Assembly (NCBI GenBank): GCA_024711125.1
Contig: JANJTM010000044.1
Location: 1-60,861 of the forward strand
DNA: 60,861 nt
Source of the DNA: Rhodothermales bacterium
Lineage (GTDB): Bacteria; Bacteroidota; Rhodothermia; Rhodothermales; UBA10348
Reading direction: 5' to 3'
The position numbers and the translations under genes were made by a program. Below are positions 18,225 to 28,700 of the stretch, piece after piece (within the stretch, counting starts at the first letter, position 1; each line of letters starts with the position of its first letter). Under the pieces are notes generated by a model. It had not been told where the DNA came from, made no database searches, and worked only from the letters and a program-made list of their open reading frames with translations.

Positions 18225-18291
18225 TCTGCCCGGGCAGGTCCCGGAAAGGCAAAGAACGGGTTAACCGTGAGCGGCAGGCGAACGGGAGCCG

Positions 18292-18301
18292 TAACTTACA
18301 G
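18292..18301 (+). promoter_or_regulatory. Candidate -7 box for the pdh genes
   Basis: TAACTTACAG lies 73 nt upstream of the preferred pdhA ATG. It fits the TAnnTT pattern. A TTAACC at 18261 is too far away to be a confident -33 element. Confidence 0.25.
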
Positions 18302-18374
18302 GGCTGTAGCTCGGTGCGCGCCCATCCGCGGGATGCTGCGCACCCAGGCCCCAACGAATCCAAACTTTCTGCAG

Positions 18375-19535
18375 ATGGCGAGAACGCCCAAGTCTGCCGG
18401 CGCCCGCAAGGCGTCGGCGAAGGAGTCGGTCGAACCCGTGGCCGCGGAGCCGGTCGCTCCGGCGTCCGATCACGAGGAGTTTCCCCAGCACACGCTCAAG
18501 CTCGAACTCTCGTTCAATGTCTACCCGGCCGGACGGTACGGCCACGAGGACTGCGGACTGACGGTCGACGACGTGCTCGGCATGTACCGCAACATGCTGC
18601 TGCAGCGCCGCTTCGAGGAGCGCGCGGCGCAGATGTACGGAAAGCAGAAGATCGCCGGTTTCCTGCACCTCTACATCGGCCAGGAAGCCGTCTCGACGGG
18701 TTCGGCCTATGCCATCCGCGTCGGACACGACTCGGTCATCACCGCCTACCGCGACCACGGCATCGGCCTCGCGCTCGGCATGTCGGCCAATGAGTGCATG
18801 GCCGAGATGTTCGGCAAGGTCGGCGGCTGCTCGAAGGGCAAGGGCGGCTCCATGCACTTCTTCTCGGCGGCCAAGCGCATGTTCGGCGGGCACGGGATCG
18901 TGGGCGCCCACATTCCGGTCGCCGTCGGCATCGGGTTCGCCCACAAGTACAAGGGCGACGGCGGCCTCTGCCTCGGTTTCTACGGGGACGGCGCCGCGGG
19001 CCAGGGCTCGATCCACGAGGCGATGAACCTGGCGGGTCTCTACGACGTGCCGGTCATCTTCGTGCTCGAGAACAACCAGTACGCGATGGGGACGGCGGTC
19101 CACCGTGCGTTTGCCGAGACCGAGTTCACCCGGCATGCGGTCGGCTACGACATGCCGGCCTCCCTGGTGCACGGCATGGACGTGTTCGCGATGTGCAAGG
19201 CCGTACAGGACCACGCGAAGCTCGCCCGCGAGGGCAAGGCGTCGCTGCTCGAGGTGCGCACGTACCGGTACCGCGGTCACTCGATGAGCGATCCGCAGAA
19301 ATACCGCACCAAGGAGGAACTCGACAAGAAGAAGGACGAGGACCCGATCCTCCGCCTGAAGGCCTATATCCTCGAGCGGAACATGGCCTCGGTCGAGCAC
19401 CTCGACGCCATGGACGAAGACGTCAAGGACGAAGTGATGGCCTCGGTCGACTTCTCGGAAGCCAGTCCCGCACCCGCCCTCGACGACATCTACGACGACA
19501 TCTACGCAGAGTCGAACTACCCCTACCTCGCCTGA
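18375..19535 (+). CDS. pdhA: Pyruvate dehydrogenase E1 component, alpha subunit
   Basis: The alpha chain of the heterotetrameric E1, which decarboxylates pyruvate on thiamine diphosphate and passes the acetyl group to lipoyl-E2. The 386-aa product shows the family segments MYGKQKIAGFLHLYIGQEA, MHFFSAAKRMFGGHGIVG, the TPP/Mg motif GDGAAGQGSIHEA...ENNQYAMGT, and the loop YRYRGHSMSDP that is phosphorylated in eukaryotes. The start at 18375 is a choice; in-frame starts at 18333 and 18267 exist. The first 50 aa are an Ala/Lys/Glu/Pro-rich extension absent from most homologues. pdhB follows after 19 bp. Confidence 0.93.
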   Translation: MARTPKSAGARKASAKESVEPVAAEPVAPASDHEEFPQHTLKLELSFNVYPAGRYGHEDCGLTVDDVLGMYRNMLLQRRFEERAAQMYGKQKIAGFLHLYIGQEAVSTGSAYAIRVGHDSVITAYRDHGIGLALGMSANECMAEMFGKVGGCSKGKGGSMHFFSAAKRMFGGHGIVGAHIPVAVGIGFAHKYKGDGGLCLGFYGDGAAGQGSIHEAMNLAGLYDVPVIFVLENNQYAMGTAVHRAFAETEFTRHAVGYDMPASLVHGMDVFAMCKAVQDHAKLAREGKASLLEVRTYRYRGHSMSDPQKYRTKEELDKKKDEDPILRLKAYILERNMASVEHLDAMDEDVKDEVMASVDFSEASPAPALDDIYDDIYAESNYPYLA

Positions 19536-19554
19536 CCCTCAACACGAAACGACG

Positions 19555-20538
19555 ATGGCACTTCTGCAATACCGCGAAGCGATCCGCGCCGCGATGGTCG
19601 AGGAGATGGAGCGCGACGAGCGCATCTTCCTCATGGGCGAGGAGGTCGCCGAGTACAACGGCGCCTACAAGGTCTCGGAGGGCATGCTCGAGCAGTTCGG
19701 GCCGAAGCGGGTGATCGACACCCCGATCTCCGAGAACGGGTTTGCCGGCCTCGGCATCGGCGCGGCACTCAACGGCCTGCGCCCGATCATCGAGTTCATG
19801 ACGTTCAACTTCTCGTTCGTCGCGATCGACCAGATCATCAACAACGCCGCCAAGATCCGCTACATGTCGGGCGGCCAGTTCCAGGTACCCATCGTATTCC
19901 GCGGCCCGAACGGCGCCGCGGGTCAGCTCGCCGCGACGCACAACACGTCGACCGAGTCGATCTACGCGACGATCCCGGGCCTGAAGGTCATCGCGCCGTC
20001 GAACCCGGACGACGCCAAGGGCCTCCTCAAGTCGGCCATCCGCGACGACAACCCGGTCGTCTTCCTCGAGAGCGAGGTCATGTACGGAATGAAGGGCGAG
20101 GTCTCGGACGACCCCGATTACCTGATTCCGATCGGAAAGGCCCGCATCGCGCGCGAAGGCAGGGACGTGACGATCGTCGCCCATTCGAAGAGCTACTGGA
20201 TCGCGCTCAAGGTGGCCGACCGCCTGGCCGAGGAGGGCATCTCGGCCGAGGTCATCGACCCGCGCACGATCCGCCCGCTCGACATCGACACCATCGTCGA
20301 ATCGATCCGGAAGACGAACCGCTGCGTCATCATCGACGAGTCGAACCCGTTCGCCTCCATTTCCTCCGAGATCACCTACCAGATCCAGGAGAGGGCGTTC
20401 GACCACCTCGACGCGCCGATCGTGCGCATCACGGCCAAGGACGTGCCCGCGCCCTACGCCAAGAACCTGATCGAGTGGTACATGCCGCAGGAAGAGGACG
20501 CGTACCAGGCCTGCAAACGGGTCCTGTACGCCCGCTGA
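19555..20538 (+). CDS. pdhB: Pyruvate dehydrogenase E1 component, beta subunit
   Basis: The 327-aa beta chain of E1, forming the active site with PdhA. Characteristic segments are MGEEVAEYNGAYKVSEGML, DTPISENGFAGLGIGAA (with the conserved Glu that activates the thiamine aminopyrimidine), FMTFNFSFVAIDQI, FRGPNGAAGQLAATHN, and the C-terminal transketolase domain with VIDPRTIRPLD. Full length; cytoplasmic. It follows pdhA by 19 bp and precedes pdhC by 110 bp, which contain no gene. Confidence 0.95.
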   Translation: MALLQYREAIRAAMVEEMERDERIFLMGEEVAEYNGAYKVSEGMLEQFGPKRVIDTPISENGFAGLGIGAALNGLRPIIEFMTFNFSFVAIDQIINNAAKIRYMSGGQFQVPIVFRGPNGAAGQLAATHNTSTESIYATIPGLKVIAPSNPDDAKGLLKSAIRDDNPVVFLESEVMYGMKGEVSDDPDYLIPIGKARIAREGRDVTIVAHSKSYWIALKVADRLAEEGISAEVIDPRTIRPLDIDTIVESIRKTNRCVIIDESNPFASISSEITYQIQERAFDHLDAPIVRITAKDVPAPYAKNLIEWYMPQEEDAYQACKRVLYAR

Positions 20539-20648
20539 CCGTCCTGCGCCGATGCCCATTATGCCCCGGGCTTGATCCCGTAGGGCCGTGAGGCGTCCCC
20601 ATCGACTCCAGTCCGAACCCATCCAGACCCAACGACCCTGATAGCGCC

Positions 20649-21956
20649 ATGGCAATCCCGGTCAACATGCCGAAGATGAGCGACACCATGATCGAGGGTG
20701 TGCTCGTCGCGTGGCTCGCCGAAGAAGGACAGGCGGTCAACCCCGGCGACGTGATCGCCCAGGTCGAGACCGACAAGGCCACGATGGACCTCGAGGTCTA
20801 CGACGCCGGCGTGCTGCTCAAGCGCGTGGTTCCGGCCGGCGAAGCCGTACCGATCGGGGCCCTGATCGCGGTGCTCGGCAAGGCGGGGGAAGACATTTCG
20901 GGCATTCTGTCGGGCAAGGGCGCAGCGAAGTCGGCGGCCGCTCCGTCCGCGCCCGCCGCCGCGGCTCCGGAGCCGGAGGGCGCCGCCGCACCCGCGCAGG
21001 TAACGGTCGCCGCCCCGGCCGATGGCCGCATCAAGGCGTCGCCCCTGGCGCGTCGCCTTGCGCAGGAGCACGGCATCCCGCTTTCGGCGCTGCAGGGATC
21101 GGGTCCGGAAGGCCGCGTGGTCAAGCGCGACGTCGAGGCCGCCGTCGGCGGCGCGCCCGTTGCCGCGCCGGCACCTTCGGCGCAGCCGACCCCGGCCCCG
21201 GCCGCCGCGCCCGTACCGGTTGCGGCTCCGGCCCCTGCGCCCGTCGCAGCGCCGGCCGGCGACTACGAGGTGATTCGCCTCACCCAGATGCGCAAGGCGA
21301 TCGCCAGGCGGCTCTCCGAATCGATGAACGGGGCGCCCCACTTCTACCTCACGGTGGACGTGGACATGGACCCCGCGACCGCCTTCCGCACGCAGATCAA
21401 TGCGCTCGCCGAATCGCAGGGTCGCGCCAAGGTCTCCTTCAACGACCTCGTCACGAAGGCCTGCGCGGTCGCCCTGCGGCAGCACCCGTGGGCGAACGCG
21501 TCGTGGATGGAAGCCGAGGGCGAAATCCGCCTGCACAAGGACATCCATGTCGCGGTCGCCGTCGCGATGGACGAAGGGCTCATCACGCCCGTGATCCGCC
21601 ACGCCGACCGGAAGGGCCTCTCGCAGATCGCCGAGGAGACCCGGGCGCTGGCGGAGCGTGCCCGCGCGAAGCAGCTGCAGCCGGAGGAGTTCTCCGGCTC
21701 GACGTTCACCACGTCGAACCTCGGCATGTTCGGCATCGAGGAGTTCACGGCGATCATCAACCCGCCGAACGTAGCGATCCTCGCGATCGGGGCGATCCGG
21801 GACGTACCCGTCGTCAAGGACGGCACCGTCGTGGCGGGCCGCCGCATGAAGCTGTCGCTGTCGTGCGACCACCGCGTGGTCGACGGCGCGACGGGCGCGC
21901 CGTTCCTCACCACGATCAAGAACCTGCTCGAGGAGCCGCTCGGCCTGCTGCTGTAG
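20649..21956 (+). CDS. pdhC: Dihydrolipoamide acetyltransferase (pyruvate dehydrogenase E2)
   Basis: The 435-aa E2 core of the pyruvate dehydrogenase complex. One lipoyl domain (1-80) carries the modified Lys in VETDKATMDLEVYD. An Ala/Pro linker leads to a peripheral subunit-binding domain (KASPLARRLAQEHGIPLSAL, GSGPEGRVVKRDVE; about 125-160), then a second Ala/Pro linker. The catalytic domain (about 205-435) ends with the CDHRVVDGATGAPFL active-site motif. The long alanine-proline linkers are normal for E2. The E3 gene (lpd) is not nearby. Confidence 0.95.
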   Translation: MAIPVNMPKMSDTMIEGVLVAWLAEEGQAVNPGDVIAQVETDKATMDLEVYDAGVLLKRVVPAGEAVPIGALIAVLGKAGEDISGILSGKGAAKSAAAPSAPAAAAPEPEGAAAPAQVTVAAPADGRIKASPLARRLAQEHGIPLSALQGSGPEGRVVKRDVEAAVGGAPVAAPAPSAQPTPAPAAAPVPVAAPAPAPVAAPAGDYEVIRLTQMRKAIARRLSESMNGAPHFYLTVDVDMDPATAFRTQINALAESQGRAKVSFNDLVTKACAVALRQHPWANASWMEAEGEIRLHKDIHVAVAVAMDEGLITPVIRHADRKGLSQIAEETRALAERARAKQLQPEEFSGSTFTTSNLGMFGIEEFTAIINPPNVAILAIGAIRDVPVVKDGTVVAGRRMKLSLSCDHRVVDGATGAPFLTTIKNLLEEPLGLLL

Positions 21957-21976
21957 CCCGGACGGGGCGCCGAGCC

Positions 21977-22774
21977 ATGGCCCGCATCGCACACCTCTCG
22001 GACGTCCACTTCGGACGCATCGCGCACGACGCCGTGGTCGACGCGATCGTGCGGGATGTCAACACGGGCCGCCCCGACCTCGTCGTCGTGAGCGGAGACC
22101 TCACCCAGCGGGCGCTTCCGCGCCAGTACGAGGCCGCCCGGACGTTCCTGTCGCGGTTCGACGCACCGGTGCTCGTCGTGCCCGGCAACCACGACGTGTA
22201 TGCATGGTGGAGGCCCGTGGGTCGCCTCGTGGACCCGCTTCGCCGGTACCGGGAGTATATCACCGAGGATCTGGCTCCCACGTGGCGCCAACCCGGCCTC
22301 TCGGTGTTCGGCCTCAACTCGGCTTTCGGCTTCACCGTGAAGGGGGGACGGGTGAGCGCCCGCGACCGCAGGGCGATGGGGACGTTCTTCGAAGCCTCCC
22401 CGGCGGGCGACCTCCGGGTCCTGGTCGTGCACCACCACCTGGCGCGTGTCGAGGCCCTGGGCCCGCACGACGTTGCCCGCAACGCGCGTGCGACGCTCGC
22501 GGCCGCCGTCGAGGCGCGGGTGGACCTCGTGCTGTGCGGACACCTGCACATCTCGCACATCGAGCCCATCGAGATCGTGCCCGCTGCCCATCGGCTCGTC
22601 ATCGCGTCAGCGGGTACGGCCACCTCCAGCCGCGGCCGCCGGCACCACCGCGGCTCGAACTTCTACAACGTCGTCGACGTCGAGCCGGAGCGGTTCCGCA
22701 TCGTCGAGCGCCTCTTCTCGCACGAGATATCGGGCTTCCGCGACGAGGTGGAATCGGTTTTCGAGCGGAACTGA
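21977..22774 (+). CDS. Calcineurin-like metallophosphoesterase (CpdA-like)
   Basis: A 265-aa metal-dependent phosphoesterase. All core motifs are present: LSDVHFG (Asp9, His11), VVSGDLTQ, VPGNHDVYAW, VVHHHLA and LCGHLHISH. The spacing matches class III cyclic-nucleotide phosphodiesterases and related enzymes, but the substrate cannot be assigned. It starts 20 bp after pdhC on the same strand, so it may be co-transcribed with the pdh genes. It ends 7 bp from the convergent giant surface-protein gene. Confidence 0.85.
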   Translation: MARIAHLSDVHFGRIAHDAVVDAIVRDVNTGRPDLVVVSGDLTQRALPRQYEAARTFLSRFDAPVLVVPGNHDVYAWWRPVGRLVDPLRRYREYITEDLAPTWRQPGLSVFGLNSAFGFTVKGGRVSARDRRAMGTFFEASPAGDLRVLVVHHHLARVEALGPHDVARNARATLAAAVEARVDLVLCGHLHISHIEPIEIVPAAHRLVIASAGTATSSRGRRHHRGSNFYNVVDVEPERFRIVERLFSHEISGFRDEVESVFERN

Positions 22775-22781
22775 CCGGCGC

Positions 22782-25700
22782 TCACCGCACCAGCACGAAA
22801 CGCCCCGTGGCGACGTGGCGCGCCCGACCGGCGGTGGCCGAGAGTCGGTAGAAATAGGCCCCCGTGGCCAGGTCACCCGCCTCGAACCGCACCGACCGAC
22901 CGGCCCCCGCGTTAACGAGTCCCGCCTCCACGGTTCGCACGAGGCGACCGAGCGCGTCGAAGACCTGCAGCCGAACGTCCGCGGCCTCGGGCAGGTCGAA
23001 AACGACGGTCGTCACGGGGTTGAACGGGTTGGGGTAGTTGCCGTGGAGCGCGAAGACGGCGGGAAGTTCGGCCGGGGAAGGCTCGGCGTCCGTGCGTACC
23101 ACCGAGCCCACCGTGCTGCCGTCGGCGCGGAAGGCCTGCATGGAGGGCTCGGCTCCCGTTCCGCGGGACATCACGATCGCCAGCCGGGAGCCGCCGGCGA
23201 CGGCGTCGGCGAGCCGGAACCGTGTCCGTTCCCCGTTCGCCACGAAACCCAATCCTTCGAGCGGAATCGGGACGGATGTCGCCACCGTCCACTCCGATGC
23301 GGGCACCCGGACGAAAAGTGGCGATTCCGAGCCCGTCCAGGGCATGATATCGAGGTCGGCGCCGAGCGAACCGTCATGCACGAACGCCACGTCGACCCGG
23401 TCGGAAGGCGGCGCCGAGGTGGGGAACGACGGGGCGGCGGCGAGAGCGTACGTCCCGCCCGAGCCCAGGAGCGCGACGACCGAGGACCTGCCGTCTTCGA
23501 GCGAGACGGATCCGGTCGCCAGGGCGGGCGACGTCCCGGGGGTTCCGGCGACCCTGGCCTCCACGGACACCGCGGTGCCCTCGGCGAAGGCCCCGACGTC
23601 GACGGCGGGAGACCCCGTCAGGGCACCGCGCGAAGAAAGGGCCGGGCGCCCGCCGATCCACCAGTCGACAGTGGTACCGTCGGGCGACGCGTTGAGCAGT
23701 TGCAGGCCGGCCTGGATGGGACGCGGTTGTTCGGCGCCCACGGCGACGAACAGGCCGGCCGGTGTGAGGCCACCCGAGGATCCGGTGGAGGCGATGTCGA
23801 CCCGTTCCGGGCCCGAAGTCGATGCCGCCTGGGTGCCCCGGATCGGACGCCAGGTCAGGAACGGCGAATCCCCGTCCCTGGTCACCAGGCGCAGTGCCGA
23901 CGGATCGGACGGTTCGTCCACGTCCACGGAGATCGTGTAGATCTGAGAGTTGGCGAAGTTGACGCTGCTGGAAAGGCGCCACTGGTACGGCTGGATGCCG
24001 CGTACCACGGCGCCGTCCGGAAGGGACACGGGAAGCCCGAGCTGGCCCAACGGATCGTCATCCGTTCCCCTGACGGTTACCGTGGCCGAGGAGAGCAGTC
24101 CGGTAGGGAAGGACAGTCGCATCGGCCGGTACACGTCCCGACCGCCGACGGGGAAGAGCACCGTACCGTTGAATCCAGCCGGAAGCGCCTGCTGGAACTG
24201 GCCTTCCACGTGGCTGGCGGCGGCTCCCGGCCGGGTGATGGCGCTGCCGGAGGTGGTCGAACGCACCGCGTGTATGCCCGTGCGGAGCACCCCGCGTTCC
24301 AGCCGGAGACTACCGCTGTACGAGAGGACCGTCGGCGTGCCGTCGGTCCGCTCGAGCCGTACGGACGGGCGTGCACCGGTCTGGTTGAGCACCAGCCCGG
24401 CAACCGTTTCGCTGCCGCCGTCGAGCAGAAGGGCCTGCTCCGCACCGGTGAACGTGAGGGTGACACCTGCCGCGAGGTCTCCCGTCAGCGTGACGTCGCC
24501 GCCCGCGGCCAGCGCGCTGCCGGCGAACGTACCGTCCACGCGTACGGGGCCCGACACCGAGGCCGAAATGGAGCCCTCCACCGTCGCTTCCCTGCCGACG
24601 AGAAGGGAGCCGCCGACCGACAGCTGGCTTACCGGAGTCGAGTGGAGCAGGCCGGAGCGCAGGTGCGCAGAACCGGTGACCGTCAGGGTCCGACCCGCGA
24701 GATTGAGTCCCGAACCCGGTGCCGGGCTTTCGATAAGGAGGTGGCCGACGCTTCGGGAAATCGGAAGGACGGCCTGACGGGTGGGGGGAGCTGGCGAGCC
24801 CATGCGAACGAGCAGCGTATCCACGGTCAATGACGGCGGAAGCAGCTCGGTCGAGAGCTGAACGTCCCGGTGCGGGCTCACCACGTGCACGTCCGCCGCC
24901 GAAACGGTCCTCACCGTGCCCGTCGTTCGGCGGAATTCGGGCACCGCCGTCAAGTCCAGCCCCGCGAGCACGAGGCGCGCGGAGGGTTCCAGTCGAAGGT
25001 CGACCGCGCCGAGGTCCACCTGGCCGCCGAGGAACACCAGGTTCCGACGGACGGTCGCCGGATTGGACAGCAGGAGCCGGTTGGCCACGCCGGAACGCGA
25101 CCCCGGCAGGAGGATCAGGTCCCGCACGGGGCTCGAGGACGGCAGCTCGGCTCCCGTGGACAACGTGTTCGAGCTGAAACCCGACGGCTGCCCGGTCAGG
25201 TCGCCGTCGTCGAGGTCGTAGGCCACGTCGACGGCGCCCTCCGCAAGCGGCGGGTTCGCCAACGCGCCCCGGCCACGCCGGACCAGGAGGGCTCCATCAC
25301 CCAAACGCAACTGCTGCGGCGACGCGGTCACGAGGCTGGCGTCCGCTTCGCCGAAAACGAGTCGGCGCGAGACGCGAAGGGCCGCACTGCTGTCGGCCAT
25401 GCGGGCCGATCGCTCCAGGACCAGGTTCGGAATATCGCTCGCCCCGCGGGCGAAGATCGACGGGTTGCGACCGCTGCGCACCACGACCGCGCCCTCCCGC
25501 AGGTTGCGCAGCATCTCGACCGCCCGCTCCTCCGGTCGGGAGCCCGCGAGAGTGGCCGGCGTCGCGTCCAGGACGCCTCCGGTCAGCGAGAGCACGGGGT
25601 CCGAGGCGCCGTCGAGCAGGAGCGAGTGCCGCCCGAGGTCCAGCACTCCGGACCGGATTTCGACACCTCGGTTCGCCACGACGATCCTCCGCGGGTGGTC

Positions 25701-28700
25701 GGTCGGAAGCACGGTCACGCGGTTCGACGTGCCGGCATCCACCAGCAGGCCCGAATACACGAGCGAGAGGTCGCTTCCGAGCTCCAAGGTAGACGCCCCG
25801 GCGAAAATCACCCTGCCGCCCGCGCCCGTGAAGTCCCCGACGATCTCGTCGGCCACCCCGTCGCCGGCCTGCCCGTCGGTATCGTGCAGCCAATCGGCCC
25901 CGTCGAGCACAAGGTCAGACGAGCCGAGGAAGAGATCGGCATCCCGTACTTCGAGGCGCTCGCCGATCCGGACGTCTCCGAGGAAAAAGATGTCGTCCCC
26001 GTTTCCCGCCTCGGGAGCCAATCGAAGCCGGGGGATGGGTGAGAGCGCACGAAGCCCCGTGCGTCCGCCCAGTTCCAGGAAGCCGGAACCGGGCTCCCCC
26101 GCTACCTCGAGGCTCGCACCGTCGGCGACGCTGACTTCGGCCTCCCCCCGCGTGCGGATGCCCGATGCTCCCGTCAGGGCGAGTCGTGCTCCGGTGCCCA
26201 GTTCGAATTCGGCCACTACAGACTCGGACCCCAGCACGACCGGCCTTTCGAGGCTCGAGTCGCCGGCCCGGAACCGCATCTCCTCCCCGATCGGGAGCGG
26301 ACCTTCGCCCGTGACGAGTACGCCGCCACCGACAACGTCCAGGCCGCCCAGCGAGGTAAACCCGCTCAGCGTGACAGGCTCTGACGGCGGCGCGTCGATC
26401 GCGACGCGCCGGGCGCTGCCCGTACCGGCGGCGTCGACGGTAGATCCGGCGCCCACGCGCAGTACCCCGTTTCCCTCGACGGTGCCGTCGAGCCGATGGA
26501 TGACGCCGGGCCCGGCGAGGGTGAGCGTATCGGACGGGACACGGAGGAGCCCACCGGGTGCGACGCGGAGCGCGCCGTCGATCGAGAGCGGGCCGGCCGC
26601 GTCCACCGCGAAGACCGGCGGGGAATTGAGACGGTCGATCGCCCCGACGTCCAGGTTGCGGATCGGGCCCAGATCGCGTTCCTCGCCGAGCGTGTAGAAT
26701 GCCTGGAGGTCGCCCTCGAAGGCCAGGTCGAACGGGCGCCGGGCGGCGTTGACCGACGAGCCGCGCAGGCGGCCCGCCGGGCCGAATGCCGGGGCAGTGC
26801 CTTCGGGTCCAAGCACGAAGGACAGCGCGGGCGGGGAATCGGGTGCGAATTCCAGCTCCCCGCCGCCGAGATCTAAGCTGCCCGAAACGAGTCGGAGCGA
26901 GCCGCCCAGAACCCAGCGGAGTCCCGGGTCGGCGGTGACGATGGACGAGGCGTCGGCAAGCTCGATTTCGATGTGGCCGACGCGCCCGGTACCGGACGGG
27001 ACCGGGATCTCACCGGAACCCGACGGACCGCCGATCACCGCGGGGCCGAGTTCCGACGAGTCGAGATCGCCGTCCACGTGGAGCGCCGCTCCGGGCAGGC
27101 GACCCGACAGCCGGACGGGGGTTGCCGGACTGCGCAGGACGGCTCCGGCCGGGATGTCCAGGCGGCCGCCGACGTCGAGGCCGTTCGGTATGCGCACGGT
27201 GAGATCGACGCCCGACAACACGCGGAAGTGGGCGGTGGCTACGGCCTGCGACGATACGAACGTCCTGTGCCCGCTTCCGGTCGCTTCGATCGTTCCGCCG
27301 TTCGCCGATACGGGTGCCGACGAGAGGTCCACGTTCCCGCCGAACCCGAAGGTGCCGCCGTCCGCGATCGACAGCGATCCGCCCGCCACGGACGTGCTCC
27401 CGCCGACTTCCAGTGTGCTCCCGGCGCCGATCAGCACGGGTGCCGATTCCGCCGTCGCGCTTCCGCCGATCCGGGCCGTGCGGCCGGACGCGACCGTGAC
27501 GGCGCCCGATCCGACCACGAGGTCGCCGATCACCTCCACCTCGGCGTCGAGCGTGAGCCGCGGGCCATCGATCGCGAGTGACGCGAGTCCGATCGGCACC
27601 GACGCACGGACACCGGACGCACCGGCGCCCACCCACCGGACCGAGGGCGCGGGCAGGATCGCCGTGCCGGCACCGATCACGTCAAGGTCGCCGCCGAGCC
27701 GCCAGTTCCATGGGCCCGTCCCCGCGAAGGTCGCGGAATCGAGCACGAGGTTTCCGCCCACCCGGAGGTTCTGCGCGGGTTCGACGTGCACATCGGCTCC
27801 GGTCGCTTCGAGATCTCCGGCCAGGTCGAGCGTGCTTCCGGCGCCCAGCCGGAGCCCGGACCCGGCGCCGACCCGGGCCGACGTCCCGGCCAGAGAGGCA
27901 CCCGCCGCAAGCCGCAGGTTCGCGTCGGCAAGGTCGAGGAGGTCCGTCAAGACGACGGTCCCGGATACGTCGACGTTCGCGCCGGCACCGAACACGAGGG
28001 ACGACACGACCAGCGGCGTCGCCGCCGCGACCGCGGCCGAAGAGCCGGGCGGAATCCGTATCGAACAGGCGGCCGCATCCCACGCGATGCCAGGCGCCGC
28101 GTCGACGCCGCCCGCGGCGCTAACCTCGCAGCCCGCCGCCCCTTCCACCCGGGAGCCGCTCTCCAGGACCAGCATGCCCGTTTCGATCCGTGCCGAGGGG
28201 CCGATCGTCAGGCGCCCGGACGGACCCGTGACGATGCGCTCCACGGCGGCGAGCGATGCCGACGCGCCGAGCTCGAGCGGTGCGTCGATGCGGATGTGTT
28301 CGGCGCTTGCGGCTCCGCCCGCGGCGATCGACAGCCCGCCTTCCTGGACAAGCAGCGCTCCGGACACCGCCAGGGATCCGGAGAGGTCATATCCCGCCCC
28401 TCCCACGACGACTTCGGGCACGGGCCTCGGTCCGTACGACGCCGTGGCTCGCGCCAGGGAGGCCATGCCGAGTGCCGACCCCGCGCCGAATGCAAGGTCC
28501 TGGGGAGCGAGGCGCACGTCTGAGCGAAGGATCCACTGCGACGAACCGAGATCGAGCGCGCCGCCGACGATGCGGACCGCGCCGGCGACTTCCAACGAGG
28601 CCGAACGGACCGCGAGCGTTCCGGAGTCCATCTCCAGCGCGTCGGCAATCCGCACGGTTCCGGGAGCGTCGAAAACGAGTCCGCCCCCGTTCACGTGGAC

